The position numbers and the translations under genes were made by a program. Below are positions 14,427 to 22,362 of a stretch of 34,095 nt of DNA, one piece after another. The stretch spans positions 1 to 34,095 of the forward strand of contig DKCG01000041.1 of assembly GCA_002449145.1 (NCBI GenBank), given 5' to 3'. The notes below the pieces were generated by a model. That model worked only from the letters and a program-made list of their open reading frames with translations. It ran no database searches and was not told the DNA's origin. This stretch comes from Christensenella sp. UBA6880 (lineage in GTDB: Bacteria; Bacillota; Clostridia; Christensenellales; CAG-917). Position 1 is the stretch's first letter; each line of letters opens with the position of its first letter.

Positions 14427-15021
14427 CCTTTGTCAGTTCGGCGACTTGCTTTTCCAACTCGGCGATTCGCTCGGATTTGGTCAGCTTGTGTTGGCGCGGC
14501 TTCGGAAGCAACTGCGCATTTGCACAGTACAAGATTGCAAAAATTAAGAATATCAGCGTTGTGTAGAAGCCGACAAAGGGTATCGATTTACTTTCAATGC
14601 AAGCGATCACAACCATTATAAGATATAACGATGGCGTTGTTATCAGCAAAACTTTGTTTGCTTTGTGCTTTACAAAATAGTTGATGAGAAAAGCGATGGC
14701 ACAGCACAGAATAACGATAGCAATAATCGAAAGAACTCCAATTAATATGGTACTTGTCAACTGCGCATTGACATATTCTTGATATGAAGAATAATAACGT
14801 TCATAGTATTTGTAGTTTGACTTGAAGAGGGCAGTAGACGTTATTATTGCAGGCAAAAACACATAATAACAATAGGATAAAGCCAGTTTGGCACTATGAA
14901 ACATAAATTTTTGATAAGCCAACGGGGAAATGAATCCTAAAAACAGAAACAAAAACATCATAGGAAAAATTATTTTTCCGTACTTATCAACAAAATTTGA
15001 ATAACCAATGCGTTCGCGCAT
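14410..15021 (-). CDS. Antisense cargo: multi-pass membrane protein, paralogue A
   Basis: The product has 203 residues from the ATG at 15021, which is preceded on its strand by AGGGGG at suitable spacing; a GTG at 15027 is two codons earlier. It has a charged N-terminus (MRERIGYSNFVDKYGK), four to five apolar segments, and a short C-terminal coiled coil (KSERIAELEKQVAELTKEK). It is encoded against the late genes, with its own promoter and terminator, so it is probably expressed in the lysogen. A paralogue at 24,987 has nearly the same first 20 and last 60 residues but a different middle. Superinfection exclusion or another prophage defence is a plausible guess. No family is recognised. Confidence 0.75.
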   Translation of the reverse strand: MRERIGYSNFVDKYGKIIFPMMFLFLFLGFISPLAYQKFMFHSAKLALSYCYYVFLPAIITSTALFKSNYKYYERYYSSYQEYVNAQLTSTILIGVLSIIAIVILCCAIAFLINYFVKHKANKVLLITTPSLYLIMVVIACIESKSIPFVGFYTTLIFLIFAILYCANAQLLPKPRQHKLTKSERIAELEKQVAELTKEKDTH

Positions 15022-15048
15022 AAGCACACCCCCTATTAGTGTGCTTTT

Positions 15049-15077
15049 ATTTTATGCTAAAAAGGAGCAAGTGTCAA
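15049..15077 (-). promoter_or_regulatory. Sigma-A-type promoter of minus-strand paralogue A
   Basis: Read on the minus strand, TTGACA (15072-15077) and TAAAAT (15049-15054) are 17 nt apart, close to the sigma-A consensus. The predicted start of transcription is near 15,042. The short leader folds as AAGCACAC/GTGTGCTT with the ribosome binding site in the loop. The -35 box shares bases with the start codon of the tail gene on the other strand. The same promoter layout is found before the second cassette. Confidence 0.75.
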
Positions 15078-18000
15078 TGTTTAGTTACCAACCTCAAATC
15101 TATGAAAATGCTCAATGGCAAGCATTGTCGCCGTGGGCGCGTCCTTTCACGGACGGAACGGCACTCAACGACGTTCTCGACGCGGGGTGTATCAATCTGT
15201 CTCTTTCATCGCGTTACGACCCGATTAAGCCGTTTACGCCTATTCGTATAATCATATCAGAAAACGGTGTTGAAGTGGATAGAATATACCGCCTCGTTTC
15301 GTCTACAAAGCGTACGCGGCGCACGTTTGCACCGTCAGTCGGCGCAAAATACGATTGGACGATTAATACTATCGAAATCACAAAGGCTATGGAACGTCGT
15401 TTTATCGGTACTTTGACAAGCACAAGGTATTTGCATACGGATTACGCAAGTGGTAGTTATATAGCAACATATGTACATTCGGGTTCAGATTTGGAACCCG
15501 ATGGATTTGCTGTAAAAGGGAATTTATTTACGCCAATAAGTTTGGGCGACGCTTATATAGTTCCATCAGACGCAGATATGTTTACTTTGCCAGAAAATAC
15601 AGTATTAAAGGGCGATTGGTATATAAATAGTGCTAAAATTTATATTAAAGATGTTAACGGGAAGGTTTTAGTTGAAAAAGAATCGACTTCTGGAAGTGTA
15701 CCATCTTTTTCATATACACCAACAGAAATAGGGACATATAGCATAGTATATGATTTGGACGTCATTCAGTATAATAAGCTAACTATTGAAACCACTCATT
15801 GGAATCCAATTTATACTTTCGCAATATCCGCTTTCTCGCAGATCGCCCCCAAGACCCAACCCACAATCACGTCGGTGTGCCAGAGGCTGTTGTCGGCAGG
15901 TATAACAAGACGCGCGGGAATACAAACGGGCGTAGCAATTCAAAAGCAAGAATATGTGCTTGACGAGGATTTTGCGGAAGAATACAAGAATGTCACCGCG
16001 CCCGAATTTTCGTTCACAAACAGCACGTTATTTGAGGCTTTGGCGCAAGTGGGTGGATATATCCACGCAATACCGCGCCTTGTTCCGTTGTCCACAACGG
16101 ACGATACGCATTACAAGGTAACGTTTGACAAACTCGGCGGAAGCGAGCAAGCACCGACTATGCCGCCGATGATATACCAAGACAGCACGATTGACGTCAA
16201 CGAGTGGTGCGGCAAGATAGCCTCGCCCGCGCAAAACCTTTGCAACACGACGGACGAGGGCGGTGCTATAACCGAACTCGGCAACGACTATATAACGGTG
16301 CGAACCGAGGACGGTAATATCGAGATAAACGGCGACAACGTGCTTATACGCACATCTTTGCCGATTCAACAACTCATAAAACTTGAATGCGGGTTCATTC
16401 CCGATTATAACAGCGGAAACACACCAGTCGGCGACATCACCGCATACGCATACGAAGACGCGGAATACAGCGTGCTTTCGTCTTATTGGGGTACGGCATA
16501 TCCGTATTCAAAAGCGTGGGCATTGCGTTGGAAGCAAGGCGGCACGACGATAGACGGCTTGGTGTGGCGACAAAAGGACGTAACAACCATAGGCGACGCA
16601 TTCCAAAACACGGCAATCGTCAATATCATAAACGCAAAGACTGGTTTGTCGTCGCTGAAATCGACAGATAAAGACGGTGAGTGGTATCGCAGACTTGCGT
16701 TCAAGGTGACATATGTGCCGATAGCGACGGCGCGCGTTGAGGCGGTCAAACCCGTGCTTACGGACGGCGGCGAAACGAGTAACGCGCTCGTGTACAATCA
16801 GGGCGCAAACGTTGCCGAAACGTCGTTCTACGGCGAGAAAATGCGCGGCGCAATAGCAAGGCTCGGACAAGACGTTGAACAACGCACATACGACATCAAA
16901 ACCTATTCGCAAATGCCAAAGGTCGGGCAGATACTCGACGGCAAGTACATTGCGACGATAGACGCTGAATACGACATAACGCGCATTAGAATCACCGTAA
17001 CACTTGCAAAGAACTTCAATCAGTTGTCGCAATTCGTCGGCTTGAACTCGAACTACCGCTTGTACGACATCTCGGAAAAGCAGAGCGTTGAACGTCACAT
17101 ACAATATTCCGAACGCATAATCGTTGGCAAATCCGCTTATGCGAGCGTTTATTCTTATCAAGACAGTAAGGGCAAAACCCGAACGTCGCGTTATCAAACT
17201 ATATTGCGATATTTCACCATTATGATGAAGCGCACGTTTGACAGAAATGCTTGGTCTGCCGACGAAAGCGATTATATCCTAAACAAGATAATGTGTGCGT
17301 GGACTGTGTTTGATAAAGATACAACGAGTGCTAAATTCGATGGGAAAGGGGTATTGCTACCCGTTGTCGCTTTTCCGTTCGGGAACTCGATATGCTTCAC
17401 CTTCTCATACTATGACAACTACGGCGTAGGCTTCCAAAGTTCGAACGATTACGAGAACGAAACAGACAAGGCGGCGCAACGTTTAGTGCCGTATACCGAT
17501 GTATACGGCGAGATTTCCAAGTTGTCTTTTGAGATGAGCGATAAGGCGTGGACACCGTCATTAGACGACCAAAAAGACGGCGGCAAAGCAATGCTTTATC
17601 CCGAGGGCAACTCATTTGCCACCGCCACCTATGCACTTACTACGCTTGTAGTCACTGGACAACTTGACGACTATGCGCTTCAAATCGAAAAAGACAGCCG
17701 CGAAAAAATCGACGTTAACTATCAAGTGCATTACGTTTCCGACAGCAACGACATTGTAGTTTGTCCGGGGCTTGCCTTGTTCAATCCTTATGTGAGCAAT
17801 GAGGCGGCAATCCTCGAACCCGAAAAATTCTATGTGATTTGGCAAAAGCAAACCATCAACGCACTGAAGAGGGATATAGTGGCAAGCCAGTCGATAACGG
17901 TTCAACAACTTTCGTCTGCAACGGCGTGGGAAGTGAATTTCGGTTCTTTGTCGCATGCAGTTATGATTAACGGTATTTTGAAATGGAATCCGATGACTTG

Positions 18001-18175
18001 CCCGATAGATGGTGCAAAGTCGTGGGCGATTTGCAAAAAAGTCGGAGCAAATCGTTACACTATTCTGTTTGGACAAAACGTTAATATAAACTCGGGCGAA
18101 ACCACAGAATCCATATATTTTTCGGCGGTAATTCCCGAAGATTATCAAGAGGTAGATTTTAACGCTACGGTATAA
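15077..18175 (+). CDS. Large tail protein (baseplate hub or receptor-binding type), 1032 aa
   Basis: ATG 15077 follows AAGGAG; an in-frame start at 15008 lies inside the minus-strand cargo gene and is rejected. The N-terminal part (FSYQPQIYENAQWQALSPW, then PIRIII) is beta-rich, as in distal-tail or hub proteins. Residues of about 115-250 are encoded by clearly AT-richer DNA and look like an inserted Ig-like domain (TYSIVYDLDV). The C-terminal 350 residues are beta-rich with many Tyr, Asn and Asp. It is the largest phage gene in the window and probably contacts the host surface. No peptidase or lysozyme motif is visible. Confidence 0.75.
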   Translation: MFSYQPQIYENAQWQALSPWARPFTDGTALNDVLDAGCINLSLSSRYDPIKPFTPIRIIISENGVEVDRIYRLVSSTKRTRRTFAPSVGAKYDWTINTIEITKAMERRFIGTLTSTRYLHTDYASGSYIATYVHSGSDLEPDGFAVKGNLFTPISLGDAYIVPSDADMFTLPENTVLKGDWYINSAKIYIKDVNGKVLVEKESTSGSVPSFSYTPTEIGTYSIVYDLDVIQYNKLTIETTHWNPIYTFAISAFSQIAPKTQPTITSVCQRLLSAGITRRAGIQTGVAIQKQEYVLDEDFAEEYKNVTAPEFSFTNSTLFEALAQVGGYIHAIPRLVPLSTTDDTHYKVTFDKLGGSEQAPTMPPMIYQDSTIDVNEWCGKIASPAQNLCNTTDEGGAITELGNDYITVRTEDGNIEINGDNVLIRTSLPIQQLIKLECGFIPDYNSGNTPVGDITAYAYEDAEYSVLSSYWGTAYPYSKAWALRWKQGGTTIDGLVWRQKDVTTIGDAFQNTAIVNIINAKTGLSSLKSTDKDGEWYRRLAFKVTYVPIATARVEAVKPVLTDGGETSNALVYNQGANVAETSFYGEKMRGAIARLGQDVEQRTYDIKTYSQMPKVGQILDGKYIATIDAEYDITRIRITVTLAKNFNQLSQFVGLNSNYRLYDISEKQSVERHIQYSERIIVGKSAYASVYSYQDSKGKTRTSRYQTILRYFTIMMKRTFDRNAWSADESDYILNKIMCAWTVFDKDTTSAKFDGKGVLLPVVAFPFGNSICFTFSYYDNYGVGFQSSNDYENETDKAAQRLVPYTDVYGEISKLSFEMSDKAWTPSLDDQKDGGKAMLYPEGNSFATATYALTTLVVTGQLDDYALQIEKDSREKIDVNYQVHYVSDSNDIVVCPGLALFNPYVSNEAAILEPEKFYVIWQKQTINALKRDIVASQSITVQQLSSATAWEVNFGSLSHAVMINGILKWNPMTCPIDGAKSWAICKKVGANRYTILFGQNVNINSGETTESIYFSAVIPEDYQEVDFNATV

Positions 18176-18176
18176 C

Positions 18177-18205
18177 AGACCCTCGTTTCAGAGCGGGGGT
18201 CTTTC
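18177..18205 (+). terminator. Terminator-like hairpin after the large tail gene
   Basis: AGACCCTCG at 18177-18185 pairs with CGGGGGTCT at 18194-18202 around an 8-nt loop, followed by only TTTC. The stem is strong but the T-run is short, so termination may be partial. Confidence 0.55.
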
Positions 18206-18241
18206 AATACTAAAAATAAACTAAAAGGAGACAAAAAAATT

Positions 18242-19399
18242 ATGCTTTTCTTTTTGAATCTTGACGGCACGGTCACACGCTCTGATACCGACCACGTTTA
18301 TCAAGGACAGAACAAAGTAGCAAACGTTGAGTTGTTTACGCAAATTTCACCTGCGCAAACGGCACTACAAGTCGCGTTCACGTTGCCGAACGGATTGACG
18401 ACTACATATGCGCCTATGTCGTATGTGGGTGCGTACAGCGTTGACGAGAGCAACCAAAAGCAAGTCCATCGTTGGAAACTTGCCGTGCCGTATAACGTGA
18501 CGGAATATGAGGGGCAAGTCGGCGTATCGTTCAACGTCTTGCTGAACGACGGAACGAGCGGTGTCAATCAAACGACTTACACGAGTTCGTTTACGGTTGA
18601 GTATTCCGCGCTACCTATTCCGCCTACGACGGCAACAGAGGACGAACTCGGACAACTTTTGGATTTGCTCAACCTATATTACGCACAGAACGCAACATTG
18701 ATCGGTGAAAAATTTTTCCAAATCGGCACGGTTGAAACCAAAACGCTTGCGGCGGGCGCAAATGCCAAAGTAGAGGTTGTGCAATCGCCAACGCCGGACG
18801 AAAAAGGTAACTATCCAACAAACTTCAAATTTGAGATTCCACAAGGTGCTGACGGTGTAGTTGGTGTCGATGTTGTGGGTGGTGGGAATGCTGTTACCGG
18901 TGCCGCATACAGCGCACGAGATAAATCGCTCGTTTTTACAAAAGCAACGGAATTTGCAACGGCATCGCAAGTAGATAAAAAATACACCAAACCATCTGGC
19001 GGTATTCCCGAAAGTGATTTGGCAGACGATGTGAAAAAATCTCTTGGCAAAGCAGATAGTGCATTGCAAAGTGCACCAGTAACATCAGTCAACGGACAAA
19101 CTGGTGCTGTTCAACTTGGCGCAAGTGATGTTGGGGCGTTGCCGTCAAGCACTAAATTCGTTTCAAGTGTGAATGGACAAACTGGTGCTGTAACTAATAT
19201 TGCTACAAAAGATGAAGTAAACGCAAAACAAAACGCTCTCACAGAAACGCAACTTGCGGCTGTCAATTCTGGCATAACATCTTCAAAGGTTACGCAATAT
19301 GATGGATATGATGCAACAATTAAGGGAAAAGCGAACGCTTCGGATTTGCCCATAAAATCTGCATCGCTTTCAGGAACGACCTTATACTTAACATTGTAA
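18242..19399 (+). CDS. Tail fibre / upper baseplate protein
   Basis: The 385-residue protein starts with MLFFLNLDGTVTR. It has a beta domain of about 125 residues like BppU-type N-terminal domains, then a linker with EDELGQLLDLLNLYY. Further on come GIPESDLADDVKKSLGKADSALQ and two copies of VNGQTGAV (near residues 282 and 311), elements found in many phage tail fibres. The DNA becomes AT-richer from about 18,880, as if the C-terminal part was exchanged. The ribosome binding site AAAAGGAG is 11 nt upstream. It probably trimerises and binds cell wall polymers. Confidence 0.8.
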   Translation: MLFFLNLDGTVTRSDTDHVYQGQNKVANVELFTQISPAQTALQVAFTLPNGLTTTYAPMSYVGAYSVDESNQKQVHRWKLAVPYNVTEYEGQVGVSFNVLLNDGTSGVNQTTYTSSFTVEYSALPIPPTTATEDELGQLLDLLNLYYAQNATLIGEKFFQIGTVETKTLAAGANAKVEVVQSPTPDEKGNYPTNFKFEIPQGADGVVGVDVVGGGNAVTGAAYSARDKSLVFTKATEFATASQVDKKYTKPSGGIPESDLADDVKKSLGKADSALQSAPVTSVNGQTGAVQLGASDVGALPSSTKFVSSVNGQTGAVTNIATKDEVNAKQNALTETQLAAVNSGITSSKVTQYDGYDATIKGKANASDLPIKSASLSGTTLYLTL

Positions 19400-19411
19400 A
19401 GGTGGTGGAAT

Positions 19412-20320
19412 ATGCCAATAGTAGTTAACGGAACAACGCTAACGGATGTGAAAGTTAGCAATTTAAGCATCACCAAAGTGTACGCAAGACAAGGCAACAC
19501 AGGGACTTATATACTCGTATTTGAAAAAGGAGGAGCTATAACAGTGGCATTATATTTTTGTGGTAACTGGAAAATGAATAAACTAAAAGCAGACATAGAT
19601 AGCTTTTTCAGCTCATTTAATACTGGGCTGGAACTTAATTTAGCAAAAAAAGTGATTATTTTCCCGCCCGCTTGCTATCTTGACTATGTCAAGTCAAAAA
19701 TATCAAACGATTTAAGCAATATGATAGGTGTTGGGATACAAAATTTAGCAGTAGTAGCCAACACAAGCGGTGCATATACTGGTCAGATTTCGGCGGAAAT
19801 GGCAGCCGACTGTGGGTGTGAGATGGCAATGATTGGAAACGCCGACTGTCGTGTTTATTTAGGCATAACAGATAGCATTTGCAACATTCAGATTAAAAGT
19901 GCGATTTCAGCAGGATTGGCGGTGTTGTTATGCGTTGGCGAACCAGAAGAGATAAGAAACGCAGGGACGCAAGAAGCATATGTTGCTAACCAACTTCAAA
20001 CCGCCCTTGCGGGCGTGTCAGTCTCGGATTTTGAGAGCGGCAAAATTATAATCAACTATGAGCCTATATGGGCGATAGGAACAGGCAAAACTTGTAGCCC
20101 AGAAGATGCATCACAAATGTGTACCTACATCAAAAGTTGGCTTGTAAACACGTACGGCGCTGACGTAGCCGAACATATAATTGTAGTTTATGGTGGAAGC
20201 ATTCGCGCATCTAATATAAATGATTATTTGTCGCAGCAAAACATCAGCGGAGCAGTCGCAGCAGGAGCAGCATTATCGCCTACGTCATTTGCAGAACTAA
20301 TAAATATTGCGGGGGTGTGA
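19412..20320 (+). CDS. Tail-type peptide fused in frame to a triosephosphate isomerase homologue lacking the catalytic His
   Basis: Residues 1-41 (VNGTTLTDV, ITKVYARQ, LVFEKGG) look like the very short tail-associated proteins common in Firmicutes phages. Residues 45-302 match the whole length of triosephosphate isomerase: GNWKMN at 51-56 (Asn and Lys of the active site), AYTGQISAEM, INYEPIWAIGTGKT at 214-227 with the catalytic Glu at 217 and loop 6, and VVYGGSI near 258. The motif IGHSERR reads IGNADCR at 141-147, so the catalytic His is Asn143 and the next Glu is Asp. Isomerase activity is therefore expected to be very low. Triose phosphate binding, a structural role or decoy binding are alternatives. 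An internal start is described separately. Confidence 0.88.
   Translation: MPIVVNGTTLTDVKVSNLSITKVYARQGNTGTYILVFEKGGAITVALYFCGNWKMNKLKADIDSFFSSFNTGLELNLAKKVIIFPPACYLDYVKSKISNDLSNMIGVGIQNLAVVANTSGAYTGQISAEMAADCGCEMAMIGNADCRVYLGITDSICNIQIKSAISAGLAVLLCVGEPEEIRNAGTQEAYVANQLQTALAGVSVSDFESGKIIINYEPIWAIGTGKTCSPEDASQMCTYIKSWLVNTYGADVAEHIIVVYGGSIRASNINDYLSQQNISGAVAAGAALSPTSFAELINIAGV
19528..19546 (+). promoter_or_regulatory. Internal ribosome binding site and in-frame GTG start for a free TIM domain
   Basis: AGGAGG at 19528-19533 is followed after 10 nt by GTG at 19544, in the same frame as the fusion (codon 45). Initiation there would make a 258-residue protein starting V/MALYFCGNWKM, the usual length and start of a free triosephosphate isomerase. 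Either a stop codon was lost between two genes, or both forms are made. Confidence 0.6.
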
Positions 20321-20323
20321 ATA

Positions 20324-20512
20324 ATGAATTTAATAAAAATAACACAAATTGATATTGATAATTTTATTGAAAATCTGTGGGCAAACGGCGAGCGTGGCAA
20401 CGACATCGTCATCACTCTCTACGACTGTCGCATTAACGGTATCGATTCTATCCCGAAAGCCGAATCCGCTTATAAAACGTGGGTGGAAAAGTCACAAATC
20501 AAGGGGGTATAA
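20324..20512 (+). CDS. Small phage protein, 62 aa, unknown function
   Basis: The gene starts 3 nt after the TIM gene, with GCGGGGGTG as ribosome binding site. The 62-residue product begins MNLIKITQIDIDNF and contains TLYDCRINGIDSI and a Trp-containing helix near the end (YKTWVEKS). It lies between tail fibre genes and the membrane-protein genes, where small tail or host-range genes are common. No family is recognised. Confidence 0.6.
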   Translation: MNLIKITQIDIDNFIENLWANGERGNDIVITLYDCRINGIDSIPKAESAYKTWVEKSQIKGV

Positions 20513-20514
20513 CT

Positions 20515-20775
20515 ATGGACGAACAAGTAAACGCAACGTTGCGTATCTCGGCAATCTTATCGCACGGCGCAGAGGGTGAGGCAAACACAAACAAGGATTA
20601 TTTCAATGACCTTGCCGAAATCCTCGCTCTCGCAGAAGCGGCAGGGTTGACCAAAGAAAAAATCTACACGATTATCTCAAACTATGAGGAAATCATCGCC
20701 GACGAGCGCAATCATTCACAGAGGTTTAACGATCTTTTGGCGATGGTCAGCGGAATCGAAGCGAACAAAGATTAG
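20515..20775 (+). CDS. Small helical phage protein, 86 aa
   Basis: ATG 20515 follows AAGGGGG. The product is acidic and helical throughout, with ILSHGAEGEANTNKDYFND in the first half and LTKEKIYTIISNYEEIIADE in the second. It starts 2 nt after the previous stop, so it belongs to the same operon. No family is recognised; an accessory tail protein is likely by position. Confidence 0.6.
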   Translation: MDEQVNATLRISAILSHGAEGEANTNKDYFNDLAEILALAEAAGLTKEKIYTIISNYEEIIADERNHSQRFNDLLAMVSGIEANKD

Positions 20776-20784
20776 GGGGTGCAT

Positions 20785-21252
20785 ATGGTAGACGTAACTA
20801 TAACACTCGACAAAACGCACGGAAGGCTCTCAACGCGAGAGCCTTTTTTGTTGGGCGAAAACGAAGATTTGAGGATAAACCTCGTTTCAACTTTGGCACT
20901 TTCAAACGTGCTTATCAATTTCAAGAACGGCGACACGGTCAAACAATATCGCGTTTCCGAAAACCCGTTCATCGTGCCGAAAGAGGTCGTAAAACACGGT
21001 AGGCTCGATTGCGAGGTCAACTTCTGCGCTTGCGGTCGAATCGTCAAAACGTTCATTGTCGAGCCGATAGTGCTTTACAGCAAGGAAGCATCGTTAGTCG
21101 GACACCCCGAATTTGACTTGTTGCTTCAACACATCGAAGCGCAGGACGCGGAAATTCAAACGTTGAAAGAACAACTCGACGCAACCAAAGCACTTGCAGA
21201 CAGTACCGCACAAGAGGTCGCAGATTTGCAACGTGCATTGGAAGATAACTAA
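20785..21252 (+). CDS. Tail-associated protein with C-terminal coiled coil, 155 aa
   Basis: ATG 20785 follows TAGGGGG; a GTG at 20779 is closer to the ribosome binding site and less likely. Residues 1-100 are beta-rich (FLLGENEDLRINL, VKQYRVSENPFIVPKEV), like the small beta-sandwich proteins beside phage tail fibres (BppU-like). Residues 108-155 form a coiled coil (HIEAQDAEIQTLKEQLDATKAL). A terminator-like hairpin lies within its first codons (20823-20849). Its most likely role is an oligomeric tail accessory protein. Confidence 0.65.
   Translation: MVDVTITLDKTHGRLSTREPFLLGENEDLRINLVSTLALSNVLINFKNGDTVKQYRVSENPFIVPKEVVKHGRLDCEVNFCACGRIVKTFIVEPIVLYSKEASLVGHPEFDLLLQHIEAQDAEIQTLKEQLDATKALADSTAQEVADLQRALEDN
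20823..20849 (+). terminator. Terminator-like hairpin inside the start of a coding region
   Basis: AAGGCTCTC at 20823-20831 pairs with GAGAGCCTT at 20837-20845 around AACGC and continues into a run of six T (20844-20849). It encodes residues 14-22 of the 155-residue tail-associated protein. Structurally it is as good as the true terminators in this phage. Confidence 0.55.
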
Positions 21253-21326
21253 AACAAAGCGGGTACGCACGCTAAAAAATCTATATGCTCACGTCGGCGT
21301 ACAGGCACGAGCAAAAGGAGCATATT

Positions 21327-21839
21327 ATGTCTATTGAACAAATTATGACTTACGTCGTTGCATTCTTGTCGTCCGCGACAGGCGCAACCGTCATCACTAT
21401 TATCGTTAAGTCGATAGTAAACGCTATTTGTACCTACAAGACGAAGAAAGTCAGCCGTCTTACGGACGGTGACAAAAAGGAAATCTCGAAGATGGTCGTC
21501 ACCGATGTGCTTACGGCGATTCAGGGCGGCGTAAACATCGATGTCGAAGCGATGATTGACAAGGCAACCAACAAGCGTTTGACCGCGATTGAAACGCAAT
21601 TCAACGACATCGCGGGGCAGATGAACAAACTATCCGACATCGTTGTCGCAGAGGGGCAAGTCCTTTCCGAATTTAAGACACCGTCTCTCGGCTCTCGTGA
21701 ATTGCTCAACGCTGTTTTGTCCGACCCATTGAAGAAACTATCGGCTCTACCGCTTTTGGAACAGGCTAAAATCGTTGTTGCACAGCCGCCAACCGAGAAA
21801 GCAGACGAACAACCCGTTGCCGAAAAACTAATGTATTAA
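21327..21839 (+). CDS. Membrane-anchored phage protein, possible holin-like, 170 aa
   Basis: ATG 21327 follows AAAGGAG. One apolar helix at about residues 7-32 (YVVAFLSSATGATVITIIV) is followed by a basic stretch, an amphipathic helical domain and a Pro-rich tail. It lies after the tail genes, the usual place for a lysis cassette. A single membrane helix with a long cytoplasmic tail is unlike classical holins, and no endolysin follows, so this role is uncertain. The downstream gene starts about 13 nt after its stop. Confidence 0.6.
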   Translation: MSIEQIMTYVVAFLSSATGATVITIIVKSIVNAICTYKTKKVSRLTDGDKKEISKMVVTDVLTAIQGGVNIDVEAMIDKATNKRLTAIETQFNDIAGQMNKLSDIVVAEGQVLSEFKTPSLGSRELLNAVLSDPLKKLSALPLLEQAKIVVAQPPTEKADEQPVAEKLMY

Positions 21840-21852
21840 GGCGGTGATGAGT

Positions 21853-22362
21853 ATGAAACACAACGCAAAGTCCTTGATATTGATTATCTCGGAATATCTC
21901 GTACTCATCGCCCCCACAACGGGGTATGCGATTTATTGCTATCAAGACACGTTGCAGTATACGATGACCGCAACAAGCAAAGGTAGTTTTTGGTCGCTCG
22001 TCGCCGTGGCAATTTTGGCAAGTGTGCTTTTCGGAATTTTTCGCAAAAAATACGACCGTTATGTGCAAGGCTACGTCCAACAAAAGACCGACCTCGAAAC
22101 GAACCCGACGAACGAATTGCTCATAAAGCGTGTAGCGCACAAGAAGAAGATTATCGACAACCTCGACTATGTTGTCGCACTTTTTCCCGTGCTTATACTT
22201 ATGAGCGTTATAGGCGCGTTTCAGCAAGCAATAGAACAGTTGCTTATATTGTTGAGCGTGTTAGCGGGGTCGCTCGTCGGCAAAATCAGTCTACACCTAT
22301 TGACGATTTTCGTCGAAGAACACGATATGCTAAAAAAGATAGAAAAGGACGGTGACGAATAA
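21853..22362 (+). CDS. Multi-pass membrane protein, 169 aa, unknown function
   Basis: ATG 21853 is best spaced from AAGGCGG, with GTG 21844 and ATG 21847 as alternatives. Four apolar segments are visible: ILIISEYLVLIAP, FWSLVAVAILASVLFGIF, VVALFPVLILMSVIG and LLILLSVLAGSLVG. A basic, charged loop lies between the second and third. The end overlaps the next start as AATAATGG. Together with the downstream gene it forms a pair of membrane proteins at the end of the late operon. No family is recognised. Confidence 0.65.
   Translation: MKHNAKSLILIISEYLVLIAPTTGYAIYCYQDTLQYTMTATSKGSFWSLVAVAILASVLFGIFRKKYDRYVQGYVQQKTDLETNPTNELLIKRVAHKKKIIDNLDYVVALFPVLILMSVIGAFQQAIEQLLILLSVLAGSLVGKISLHLLTIFVEEHDMLKKIEKDGDE

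Noticed and set aside
14325..14621. 98-codon + strand frame across the second CRISPR-like unit and the end of paralogue A
   Set aside because: It crosses a terminator and the minus-strand gene; only a short peptide is shared with the frame at copy 1, where it stops after 13 codons.
15008..15076. Longer N-terminus for the large tail protein
   Set aside because: It would overlap the start of the minus-strand gene and its leader hairpin; the ATG at 15077 has AAGGAG before it.
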